Positions 54,481 through 64,000 of a DNA stretch of 64,000 bases are shown piece by piece (the first letter of the stretch is position 1; the number at the start of each line of letters is the position of its first letter). The translations under genes and the position numbers were made by a program. Below the pieces are notes generated by a model. It made no database searches. It was given only the letters and a program-made list of their open reading frames with translations, and was not told the origin of the DNA. Origin of the DNA: Macrosoma leucophasiata (lineage: Eukaryota; Arthropoda; Insecta; Lepidoptera; Hedylidae); contig JAWQUS010000022.1 of assembly GCA_036365455.1 (NCBI GenBank), forward strand, positions 4,898,001 to 4,962,000, in the 5' to 3' direction.

Positions 54481-54976
54481 TGGCCCTCCGGCCATGTATT
54501 GTACACAATATCATTAATAGGCAAAATCAACAAGAAAACGTTGTTTACTGCATATTTTCACTTATTTAGCTTTGTTTGCAGTTACAAAACATTATTCGCA
54601 GTTAGAATTGCAACTCAAAACCAACATGGCGAATATGGCGGGCGATGTCATTTTGACATTTTCATTTCTTAAATTGTTTTTTTTTTTGATTTTATAGTAC
54701 TTGGAGAAAAAAATAATATTTTCCAAATACTACCGAAATCGATTTCATGTGTTAATACTATACTAATCGATTTCCAATTTAAAAAAATCATCGGAACTTC
54801 TTTAAAGTGATCGATTTGATACATCGGTTTTTTTGATAATATGTGATGCACTAGTAAGATACAGATAGCATTAGTTTTGTTTTATCTACATAGGTACTAT
54901 CCCAAGCGTCGGCTGTATCGCCGCCATGTTGAACATGGTTGAAAATGATGAAATCGTAATTTCGTAAAAAAAAAAA

Positions 54977-55289
54977 ACGTAACTTCACGCCTGTAATCCC
55001 CGAAGGGGTAGGCAGAGGTAAATGCATGCATTCAAGCATACATGCAAACACCCACGATTCGCCGGTTACGTTTTGGCCCATATAACAGGTGGCGAGCCTG
55101 TTGACATCTCCGGGCACATTACCAAACTTTGAGGTACTGGGAAATTTCCAGAAAATGGAAAAATCCCAATAGAACCAGAGATAAGGGCTTTTTTTCACCG
55201 TTATCTCTGATAACCCCCTACCCGAGAATCGAACCCAGGACCTCAGCGTAGTAGTAGTGGCCTGCTACCACTAGGCTACCGAGGCAGTT
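54977..55289 (-). repeat. SINE-B, full length
   Basis: GAAATCGT precedes it (54950-54957) and follows it (near 55291), a likely target duplication. Head and tail are intact. Confidence 0.92.
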
Positions 55290-55726
55290 GAAATCGTTCG
55301 AATTAAATGTGGTTGTAACTCTAAAATATATTCTTGAATAAATTAATTGTTTTTTTTTCGGATTCTTCTTTAATTTACCCATTTTTTGAGGACATGTACG
55401 AACCAGAGCCGAGCTCGCAACATCTCCTTTCGAAAGTCCCTAAATTCAAGAGCCAACTCTCAACTAACCCTGTTTTCGACACCTAAAATAACATGCAATT
55501 TGGCTGAAGCTTGTTATCAAACAAAATCTATGCAAGCGTGAGCAAGTAGTTGGTATGTAGATATCATTATACATATATAATGTTCGCAAGAACATAGCGT
55601 GAAGTGTTGTTCGTGTTGTGTACCGTTGGCATATTATTATCAAGTTGTTATCATTTTATTTATTTTACAGAATAGGTTCGTGTGTTTTAATTTAATATGA
55701 ATACGTTTTTGTTGTGTTTTCAACTG

Positions 55727-56032
55727 CCTAGGTAGCCTAGTGGTAGCAGGCCACTACTACTACGCTGAGGTCCTGGGTTGGATTCCCGGGTGGGGGAATG
55801 AGAGATAATGGTGTAAAGTCCTTTATCTCTGGTTCTATTGGGCTTTATCCATTTTCTGTAAATTTCCCAGTACCTAGAAGTTTGGCAATGTGCTCGGAGA
55901 TGTCAACAGGCTCGCCACCTGTTACATGGGCCAAAACGTAACCGGCGAATCGTGGGTGTTTGCATGTATGCTTGAATGCATGCATTTACCACTGCCTACC
56001 CCTTCGGGGATTACAGGCGTGAAGTTACGTTT
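55727..56032 (+). repeat. SINE-B, full length
   Basis: A box GTAGCCTAGTGGTAGCAGG; B box GGGTTGGATTCCCGGGT has one change. Tail ends GGCGTGAAGTTACGTTTTTT. It faces the copy at 54977. Confidence 0.92.
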
Positions 56033-56519
56033 TTTTAAATATGTTTCTGTGTTCTTTAAATTACCTGATACATAACCCTACAATACATTTAAAAGCCTTT
56101 CTGAATTATAATATCATAACAGTAAAACAAACATCGCAAGAAATCGTGCGTGAAATGTATATTTGCCTATCCCTTCACGAGGTAATACAAGTGTGAAAAT
56201 GTCTATCCAACATTCCAAGCCAGCAAAGTGGCTCATATTACATGGTTGAGTTTTTTCCTTTATACTACAACACACTTAATATACTACACTATTTATTAAT
56301 TTTATTTAACGTTTTATTGCCACAATATATAATATAACATTAGCTGTACCCTGCGCGCGTTGCTACGACACCAACTCAAAAATGACAGTGGCCCCATCTG
56401 TCGAATTTGCCAACTCAGAAACCTTCGTGGGTTCATGCACAACAACTTTGCTAAAGAACGCCACATGATCAAACGCGTAGTTTACGATTCTTTAAAGGAC
56501 AAACATTCGTTTTATAATA

Positions 56520-57792
56520 GGTTGGGGAAAAAGTCTTTTCGCATTATAGTATGTATGAACTTGTAATAAAATCTCTTTGGCTGTAGTATTTGTATCTGGC
56601 TGGTTTTGGTATCATTGTAAGTTAAAATTTTAAAGAACTTAATTCCAAATTCAAATTAGGCAAATGTGTGATTTTTATTTGTTTTTCGTACTGTCAAGAT
56701 GAGTGAATCTAATGAAGAAATTCGATACATTTTAAAATTTTTCGACAAAAAAGGTAAAAATGCAACGCAAGCCGCGAAAAAAACTTGCGATGTTTATGGA
56801 CCTAGTGCAGTGTCTGTGAGAGTAGCACAAATTTGGTTTAAGCGTTTTCAATCCGGAAATTTTGATGTCAAAGATGCACCTCGCTCTGGTCGCCCTATTA
56901 CGGATAAAAAGGATGCCATTTTTGAAAAAGTGGAGCAAGATCGACATATCAGTAGTTACGACGTAGCTGAAGAACTGAGAATTGATCACAAAACAGTTTT
57001 GGCGCGTTTGAAAAAAGCTGGGTACAAAAAAAGCTCGGTGTTTGGGTACCTCACGAGCTCACTGAAAGAAACCTAATGAACCGTGTACTCATTTGTGATT
57101 CTTTATTACGACGTAATGAAACCGAATAATTTTTGAAGAAGCTGATAACTGGTGATGAAAAGTGGATCACGTACGACAAGAACGTGCGAAAAATGTCGTG
57201 GTGCCGGTCAGGCTTCACAGACTGTGGCGAAACCCGGGTTAACTCGCAATAAGGTGATGTTGTGTGTGTGGTGGGATTGGAAGGGCATTATTCATTATGA
57301 GCTTTTACCACCAGGCAGGACTATCGATTCTGAACTCTACTGCGAACAACTGATGAGATTAAAGCAAGAAGTTGAGAGAAAGCGGCCGGAATTGATCAAC
57401 AGAAGGGGTGTGGTGTTTCATCATGATAACGCTAGACCTCACAAATCTATAGCCACTCAGCAAAAATTAAGAGAGTTTGGCTGGGAGGTGTTAATGCATC
57501 CGCCGTATAGTCCTGACCTTGGACCTTCGGATTTCCACCTGTTTCGGTCTCTTCAGAATTCTTTATGCAATGTTAGGTTAACATCACGAGAGGACTGCCA
57601 AATCCACTTGTCGCGGTATTTTGATGAGAAAACCCAAAATTTTTATAGCAATGGGATCATGTCCCTACCTACAAGATGGCAAAAGGTTATCGAACAAAAA
57701 AGTACATTCATACTTTAGTTAAATTTAAATAAACTATATTAAAAAATGTTTTGAATTATCTTAAAAAATGCGAAGAAACTTTTTCCCCAACC
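56520..57792 (+). mobile_element. mariner copy 4, full length with TA duplication
   Basis: GGTTGGGGAAAAAGTCTTTT and CTTTTTCCCCAACC form the ends, TA on both sides (56518-56519; 57793-57794). The length of 1,273 bp is normal for the family. Confidence 0.96.
56699..57718 (+). pseudogene. mariner transposase, two frameshifts and a stop
   Basis: ATG at 56699 (MSESNEEIRYILKF) opens 125 codons with both helix-turn-helix regions. A lost base in the A run near 57030 then shifts the frame (KKAGYKK followed by SSVFGY). TCA to TAA at about 57127-57129 adds a stop in the NETES segment. Loss of 7 bp near 57202 (between TGGT and GCCGG) causes a second shift. The rest reads in one frame to TAG at 57718 and keeps HHDNARPH and the last Asp, though APSD has become GPSD. 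Inactive. Confidence 0.92.
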
Positions 57793-57930
57793 TAAGAAAA
57801 AAGAAGAAGATATTGACAAATGGCGAATTAACGCTAAAAGCACTTTTTGAGCGCGCCAAAAAATATGCACAGTCTGGTATATTTCGTGGCAGAACAAAGT
57901 CTTACTTTTACTGGTGATAGAGTCCCCAGG

Positions 57931-58392
57931 GCAGAGAATATGAAATAATACTACGTATAGAATGTATACTTCGACGTCCCGCCCGATTTCTTTATTTATT
58001 TATTTTATTGCATGTCACAGGTCTGTCAGATCTTACATAAAATACAAAAGTACAGGTGACGTACTGTAAGGGCACGGCAAACATAAGGGGGCAACTAGCT
58101 ACCTTATTATTATTATTAATATAGCCTTTTTTTCTTAACAAAAAAAAACATTTTACAATTTAAATTACATAATTATAGTTAAAATTAACACAATGTTATT
58201 ATTTTTAATAAAATACAATTTATTCCCCCGCATCACCCAACCTCCTCCCCTCTTATGGGCGACGGTTGGTATCTTGTACGTGCTACGCATACAGGTGCAC
58301 GTGTAAATACACGTCACTGATTGATGTCTGTGTAATAGAGACCAAATTAAGCGTTTGTATGGAATTTTGGCGGAGTGTCCGCGGTGTGCCCA
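57931..58392 (+). repeat. Repeat G split by a LINE 3' end
   Basis: Repeat G pieces 57931-57990 and 58224-58392 flank a 233-bp insert that starts TTTATTTATTTATTTTATTG, the complement of a TAAA-type retroposon tail. The clade of the insert is unknown. Confidence 0.75.
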
Positions 58393-58397
58393 GGGGC

Positions 58398-59110
58398 CTG
58401 CGGGCGTAAGCACCACCGCATTACCTAATCTATCCGCCAAATGGTAGTGTTCAGCACTATCGTGTTCCATTTAGATGGTAATGCATGAAGCCATAATACC
58501 TATCACAGAGACAATAGTTTCGGTCTCAGGGGTAGCTACTCATCTGCAATCTGACATCTGCTTTTTGGGTACTGTCCACAGGCTGCAGTCATCACTAAAC
58601 GTCAATGTGACTTACTGGTGGTAGGGCTGCAGTGATGGAGCTCGCGGGCGTAGGCACCGCCGCATTACCTAATATACTTGCCGCTAAATGGTAGTGTACA
58701 GCACTATCGTGTTCCGGTTAGGTGATAATGTACGGCCCTGTAATTTCCGGCACAGAGGCATACTACCTTAGGCCTCAGGAGTGGTAACGCATCTGCATTT
58801 TGACCTTGATCTTTGTGTGGGTGTCTATAGGCTGCAGTCATCACTTAACATCAATGTGAACTGCATGCTTGTTTACCAGTTCCATTACATAAAAAAAAAA
58901 TTAGGTCTCAAGGGTGGCTACTCATCTTTTTTTTAATGCTATGGATGTGGCAAACGAGCATGCAGTTCACAATGATGTTAAGTGACGACTGCAGCCTGCA
59001 TTTATCTGCATTTTGACCTCTGTTTTTTGTTTACTGTCCATAGGCTGCAGTCATCAATTAACATCAATGTGAACTGCAAGCTTTTTGTCACATTTCTTAC
59101 ATAAAAAACC
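58398..59110. repeat. Cluster of four SINE-A pieces
   Basis: 58398-58612 is an older-type copy (GAAGCCATAATACCTATCAC). 58613-58903 is a full younger copy placed at its 3' end, with an A tract. 58935-59000 is a minus-strand tail piece. 59000-59110 is a further plus-strand 3' part. Confidence 0.8.
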
Positions 59111-59114
59111 TATA

Positions 59115-59493
59115 TCTATACAAATAAATAAATTGGAGTGTCTGTTTGCAATATAAAAATAACCGCTTTTTACTTAATGCATATGTATGTATACACGGTA
59201 CTAATTTATTTATTTAATTCAGATATTTAAATCCATATAAAAGAATAATAATTAAGATATATACCAAAACAATATTATTTAAATTTTTGTCTGTCTGCTT
59301 GTTTGTCCCCGCTAATTTCGCGAACAGCTGGACCGATTTAGACAAGACTTTCACTGGCAGATAGCTCATGTAATAAGGAGTAACTTAGGCTTATTTACTA
59401 CTTTCTTTTATACTAGCTGCTCTCACGACTTCGTGCGGGTAGATACTGAACAATCGTAAATTCTCATGCGGACGAAGTCGCGGGCACAACTAG
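59115..59493 (+). mobile_element. Non-autonomous Helitron
   Basis: Starts TCTATACAAATAAATAAATT and ends GTCGCGGGCACAACTAG, flanked by A (59114) and T (59494). It contains an inverse copy of its own 3' end (CTAGCTGCTCTCACGACTTC) at 59413-59432. Confidence 0.83.
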
Positions 59494-59824
59494 TACATCA
59501 ATGTATTTGATCTGTTTGATATGAACGTGTTTGGCGTATCCGAACAATTTTGGCATATAAATGTTCACATACCTCTAACTGCAACATACGAGGAGAACGT
59601 AATCCACTTTCCTGCTCACATTCATTGTTATAAGTCATAAAAATTGTACAAGTTTATTCTTTCGCGGAGTTTTCTTAGGATTCCGTGGTTGAAGTGGTAT
59701 TTTTCATTAAATATAAGACAAAGGCATTTAATTGTAACGACATGATATGAGTTTTCAGAAATCTTAAGTTTTTTAATAGATCTTTTCAATGGGGTATGCT
59801 AGAAAAGATGGTAAATTGTTTTTA

Positions 59825-59965
59825 AATATATTTCACTTGTTTGTGTTAATGTAAAATAATATGAAAACAATTATTAAGGGTAAAAGCGACTTCTTCACGA
59901 TATTTAATAAACTGCAAAGTTCGCGAGTCTCGCCTGAAGTAAACTTTTTCTTTCCATTTTGCTTT
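59825..59965 (+). repeat. SINE-D remnant lacking the tRNA block
   Basis: TATATTTCACTTGTTTGTGT, ATTATTAAGGGTAAAAGCGA and then GAGTCTCGCCTGAAGTAAAC: the tRNA-like part between is deleted. Confidence 0.65.
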
Positions 59966-60121
59966 TAAAAAAAAAGATTTTTCTTGGTTTCACGAATATT
60001 GTATAACGGGATATATTTGGCGCTCTACGTTCTATGTCTATCCCTTAAGAAACCTTGGGGTAAAAATACATATACAGTACGCAACAAGATATATTTCACA
60101 TCAACCTTAGGGAAGAGACTT

Positions 60122-60535
60122 CGGATAGTTTCGAATGTGTAGAGCGTTATCTCTATCGCACCCAAACATTCTGACGTCTGTCGAACGTTTTGATCAAGTT
60201 TTGACCAATACCGGACTATTAATGCTTACGTAGGCAGTGTGCAGCAAAGATGACGCTCTACAAACACGAAAATAGCCGTGTGCAAGAACGGGTGGAAGTG
60301 TTCCTCCGACGAAAGGGAAGGATCCTCCGACCAGGCGACGTGATAGCGCCTGCCGGGCCGCGGCCCAACGATTGACATTGGGAAGTTGTATATATGCCAA
60401 CTCTTGAGAAATCTTCGTATGTGCGATGTTATTCGATTGACACGCCATCTATCGTACTAGACAAGTACTGTGAGATTTTCGTCTGTGTTCCACTAGATGG
60501 CGCCTCAATGTAGTGGATGCTACAGGCGATTGCCT
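60122..60535. repeat. Inverted copy of foldback H end, then repeat J copy 2
   Basis: 60122-60265 is the reverse complement of about 60620-60765 (ACTTGATCAAAA, GCACACTGCCTACGTAAGCA). 60285-60535 is repeat J on the minus strand. Confidence 0.72.
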
Positions 60536-60559
60536 CTTTCCTAATCTCGATGTGGAATA

Positions 60560-60825
60560 TTTCTTAGTGAACACTGCAAAATAATGCACATCGAGTCTAT
60601 GAAAGTGACAATCGGCTAGTTTCGGCTTTATAGAGTGTTATCTCTGCTGCACACTGCCTACGTAAGCATCCGTAGTCCGGTATTGGTCAAAACTTGATCA
60701 AAATGATCGACAAATGTGAAATAGGTAAGGTGCGAAAGAGATAACGCTCTACAGATCCGAAATAAGCCGACGTCTCTTCCTGAGGTCGATGTGCAATATT
60801 TCTTGGTAAACACTGTATATATCTC
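60560..60825. mobile_element. Foldback element H
   Basis: The two ends are imperfect inverted repeats of about 80 bp: ATGCACATCGAGTCTATGAA with TTTCGGCTTTATAGAGTG on the left, GATCCGAAATAAGCCGACGT with GAGGTCGATGTGCAATATTT on the right. No coding sequence. Fragments lie at 15600 and 24405. Confidence 0.65.
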
Positions 60826-61121
60826 CCTTAAATAAATTAATTTATATCAACATTTTTGCGCACCATACCTAATGTCGCGAACAAATTACTTCAGGAATTT
60901 ACTGTCCAACGTCCTTTGTCTTAAGTTTTGATGTTTGTCATAATACAAACTTGCGAGCTGCTAACGGCTACTGAAATACCTTGCACAAACATGCGTATAT
61001 AATAAACACGTCTTATCTTGATGTGTCCTTAGCTTTTCTCAGACTACGCCAACTGAAAATCGATCAAAACGTCGGGTTGATTTTAAAAATCATTTTCGTT
61101 TAATATATATAGTATATTGAC

Positions 61122-61290
61122 TGCCTCGGTAGCCTAGTGGTAGCAGGCCACTACTACTACTCTTAGGTCCTGGGTTCGATTTCCGGGTAGGGGGTTATCA
61201 GAGATAATAGTGTAAAGTCCTTTATCTCTGGTTCTATTGGGATTTTTCCCTTTTCTGGAAATTTCCCAGTACCTCAAAATTTGGTAAAAA
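61122..61290 (+). repeat. SINE-B, 3' truncated
   Basis: A box GTAGCCTAGTGGTAGCAGG and B box GGGTTCGATTTCC. It stops at CTCAAAATTTGGTAAA, where SINE-C sequence begins. Confidence 0.88.
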
Positions 61291-61292
61291 TC

Positions 61293-61778
61293 AAGCGCGC
61301 ATGGCTCCGCGGCTGGTGTAGATCGTAAGCGATCTACTCGGTTAAGCGATACGAGCGCGAACGTTGACGTCTGAATTCCCTAAAATGATATGCACAGATA
61401 AGTATATATTAAATAATAATAAAGGCAACGCATTATACGTCCCATTGCTGGGCACGAGTCTCTGCCCTTTTTGGGGGAGAGACTCGTGTCCAGGAGCTTA
61501 CTCCACCACGCTGCTCCAATGCGGGTTGGTGGAGATACGGGTTAGTGGCCAACCCGCTGTCGGATGTTTTCAAACCCTACATAAGGCCTCCGACAAGGTT
61601 TACTGCTATCTATCGATAGCAACCGGGACCGACGGCGTAACGTGCCCTCCGAAGCACGGAAACGCGCATTTTAATTTGCCACTAGCGGTCACCCACCACA
61701 TACCCGACCGCCCCCGTATTGCTTAACCTAGTAGATCGCTCACGATCTACACCAGCCGCTGGGCCATGCGCACTTCAG
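61293..61778. repeat. SINE-C head and facing full-length SINE-C
   Basis: 61293-61365 is a plus-strand SINE-C head. 61412-61778 is a full minus-strand copy from GGCAACGCATTATACGTCCC to AGCCGCTGGGCCATGCGC. The two heads could pair as an inverted repeat. Confidence 0.85.
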
Positions 61779-61789
61779 CTAACTACACT

Positions 61790-61857
61790 AAGTATATTAG
61801 GAAATGCGGTGGTGCCTACACCTGCGAGCTGCGTCACTGGAGCTATACCATCTGTAA
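61790..61857 (-). repeat. SINE-A head fragment
   Basis: AAGTATATTAGGAAATGCGG through GCGTCACTGGAGCTATACCA. Confidence 0.75.
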
Positions 61858-62056
61858 GAAATACCTTCCGCAATAATTTCTAAGAACTCAAGATAGACAT
61901 CACGCAAAATTAAATATGTATCTAAGAATATTTAAGTTTTCTTAGGACCTAAGAAAATAACCCTGGGCCTATGAAATATCGGCCTGTGTAAAAAAGTCTT
62001 AATAAGAGTCCATTAATACATTATTATAATATCTGTAATAATTTAAAAAAAAAAAA

Positions 62057-62175
62057 CGATGGCCAGACGACCTGTACCGTTTCGAACCAAACTGGCTTGA
62101 AGTTGCGGCAGACCGCGATAGGTGGAACAAATAGGGGAAGCTTTTGCCCAGCAGTGGGACATTCAAAGCTTATAA
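62057..62175 (+). pseudogene. RTE-like LINE C-terminal remnant and tail
   Basis: Encodes RWPDDLYRFEPNWLEVAADR then DRWNK before a stop, followed by TTTTGCCCAGCAGTGGGACA. The GEAFAQQW-type C-terminus is evident in the DNA but out of frame. Confidence 0.78.
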
Positions 62176-62305
62176 AAAATGATAATTTATGTATCTAAAC
62201 AATCCTACAACAAACTATGGAGTAATATATAATAAAAGTACAATTGTTATTTACTTTAAATTTATTTTGTTTGTTTTTGACGTGTCATAAGAGGTGCCTG
62301 TCACC

Positions 62306-62539
62306 CTAAATGAATAAATTAATTTCTGATTCAATCAATTCTGAGAAGCAAATAGCGCCGAATTGAGCACTAAATGATAGCATGTACCCATTCTCGGCAA
62401 TATTCTGGGGATATTGAAACAAACGAACTGAATGCAAGAGAAATTGGTCGGTTGGAGGTATATTCGCAAATTGACGGTGATAGACCATTCTCTTGGTAAC
62501 AATGCGAATGTTGTGGGTGGGCTTTTGTTCATGTTGCAT
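62306..62539 (-). pseudogene. Unidentified protein-like remnant
   Basis: A minus-strand frame of 77 codons includes HNIRIVTKRMVYHRQF and FLLHSVRLFQYPQNIAENGY. A diverged, stop-ridden relative is on the minus strand at about 63395-63545 (HNVSIVAKRTT, then RQFKQLPSNRAF). The conserved order shows common ancestry. I recognise no family. Confidence 0.4.
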
Positions 62540-63050
62540 TTGGACGGAAGTTATTTTGTATTTAATGTTACTATGTATATCTTAGGGTAATGTGGTCAAT
62601 AGAGTAGTAGTAGGAAAAAAAATATTGATACCATTTTTGTAGATAATTTTAAGATCTACAACTTTGGTTTGAAGTTTTTTTCGATAAAACTTACCGTTTT
62701 CAAGCAAAAGCCATAACACCACAAATTTTGACCTTTGACCTCGAATAACTTTTTAAGCACACATAGGATCGATGGGGACTTTAACTTAAAACTTGATTCG
62801 TAATGGTAAACTTTAGGTCTCCACCAAACTGGAATTTATTTCTGTATAAAAATTATATATTTAAAATTATGGGGGATCTCCATACTTAGAACCTAAAAAA
62901 ACTTTTCTCTTGAAACGTATAACATTTAGATTTCTAAGATCAATTTATCTCAACTACTACAGAACCGGACAAAAGCTCACCATGTCATGCAAACATCTTA
63001 AATTATATTAGGAACAAACTCTACAACTCTACTCTCTAATCTACTTTTTT
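62540..63050. other. no assignable content
   Basis: AT-rich; no repeat or gene recognised. Confidence 0.4.
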
Positions 63051-63052
63051 GT

Positions 63053-63338
63053 TTTTTTTTTTTTTTTTTTTTTAGCACCATTCTTGGGATTCGTAATCAT
63101 ACCTTTGTCGGGCCCATCAGAATACCAGCGCTGTAGTCTCGGCTACAGCATAATGCTGAGATGGGTTCCATTTTTCTGGCTTCACACATTGAGCACATCT
63201 GCATAGCTACTATATAACTATGTCATTGTAGTTCATGAGTATTCATCTTTATTATTTTATTTATCTATTTTGTTCTTGATGTGTAAGCCAAAGAATAAAG
63301 TATTTTTCATTTCATTTCATTTCATTTCATTTCATTTA
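63053..63338 (+). mobile_element. Retroposon 3' end with (TTTCA)n tail
   Basis: After a T tract, about 220 bp of non-coding sequence ends in AATAAA (63294-63299) and a run of CATTT units (63309-63338). The clade is unknown. Confidence 0.55.
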
Positions 63339-63589
63339 CAAAATAGAATTTATCAAATAACAAACAATTACACTACAGAAATAATTTAACCAAACAATGT
63401 TAGCATGTCCCCGACTGGTATTATGGGGATATAGAAATATTCAAATATTAGCGAACAAGAGGAAATGCTCGGTTTGATGGTAATTGTTTAAATTGACGTT
63501 ATTAGGTCGTTCTCTTCGCAACAATGGAAACATTGTGGCGTGACCTCTATTGGAGTTATATTTGTGGGAAAATGGTTTTAAAACAGTAA

Positions 63590-64000
63590 ATAGATGATTG
63601 AAGGGTGTAGGTTAGGATCCCGCTGCAGAATTATTTCGTTTATCGCGATGTACTGCAAATCTACTTCTTACGCATATTTATGATCTAGAGAATGTAATAT
63701 TCACATATCTATATCAAAATATGGCTAGTATTTTTAATTAAATTATTTCAGCTATAACAGCCAGCACCCCTTATTAGCGGCCAGATTAAATTTAGCACCC
63801 GTAAGTATATCCAAATAATGAGAAAAAAAGGGCCAAGTGCGAGTCGGACTCGCGCACGAAGTGTTCCGTACCATCATCTATAAAATAAAATCACTACTAC
63901 CTATTATCACTGGTACTTTTTAACGATATGGCAAATTGGTAAAAGTTTACATTGACGGTTTTTTCAGATTTCTGTGCCTCAGTAGGAAAATAAATGAATC
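63590..64000. repeat. Remnant shared with 47.4 kb, then common dispersed repeat
   Basis: GGTTAGGATCCCGCTGCAGA at 63610 matches 47410-47430. 63825-64000 starts GGGCCAAGTGCGAGTCGGAC, TCGCGCACGAAGTGTTCCGT, which I remember as a dispersed lepidopteran repeat; it runs off the window. Confidence 0.55.

Overview
The window looks like a stretch of an insect nuclear genome, most likely a butterfly or moth. It is AT-rich, carries no recognisable complete host gene, and is built almost wholly from transposable-element debris. Evidence for an insect source: four mariner copies encoding a D,D34D transposase, Helitron-type elements starting TC and ending CTAG inserted between A and T, several tRNA-headed SINEs, and 3' ends of RTE- and CR1/Jockey-type LINEs. 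The lepidopteran assignment rests on my memory of these repeats and cannot be proven here. No rRNA gene, functional tRNA gene or CRISPR array was found.

Local family names used below: SINE-A (about 290 bp, begins near ACTGGTGGTAGAGCTC, ends in poly-A); SINE-B (tRNA head with A and B boxes, ends near GGCGTGAAGTTACGT); SINE-C (ends near CCCAGCAGTGGGACGT); SINE-D and SINE-E (other tRNA-headed repeats); hAT-M1 (MITE with CATAGAGCAAC ends); hAT-M2 (CAGGGTTGCCAA ends); TA-M3 (1.6 kb element with hairpin-bearing inverted ends).

Layout. 1-922 mariner copy 1, cut by the window edge; 949-1310 RTE remnant; 1.4-4.5 kb old fragments; 4630-5660 a modular minisatellite; 5.9-7.3 kb SINE and LINE 3' ends; 7.4-11 kb a nested pile in which one SINE-A is split by TA-M3 and a LINE; 11-16 kb LINE, hAT, Helitron and MITE remnants; 16-24 kb SINEs, a 53-bp-arm palindrome and tRNA-like repeats; 24477-25755 mariner copy 2; 26882-31442 a near-perfect 2.27-kb tandem duplication; 31.7-32.7 kb an unassigned repeat; 33-41 kb SINEs, Helitrons, a candidate 41-codon first exon at 37485-37606 and a CR1/Jockey-type LINE end at 39.1-40.1 kb; 41-50 kb more MITEs and SINEs with nested insertions; 50.9-51.5 kb a possible gene remnant with one membrane segment; 51723-53000 and 56520-57792 mariner copies 3 and 4; 54-64 kb SINEs, Helitrons, foldback elements and LINE ends.

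The elements relate to each other mainly through parasitism. Three SINE families have 3' tails resembling the 3' ends of three different LINE groups in the same window, as expected if each SINE borrows a LINE reverse transcriptase. Nested insertions, target-site duplications and paralogous empty sites allow the relative order of several insertions to be read directly. Host-gene content is limited to two weak candidates, stated as such.
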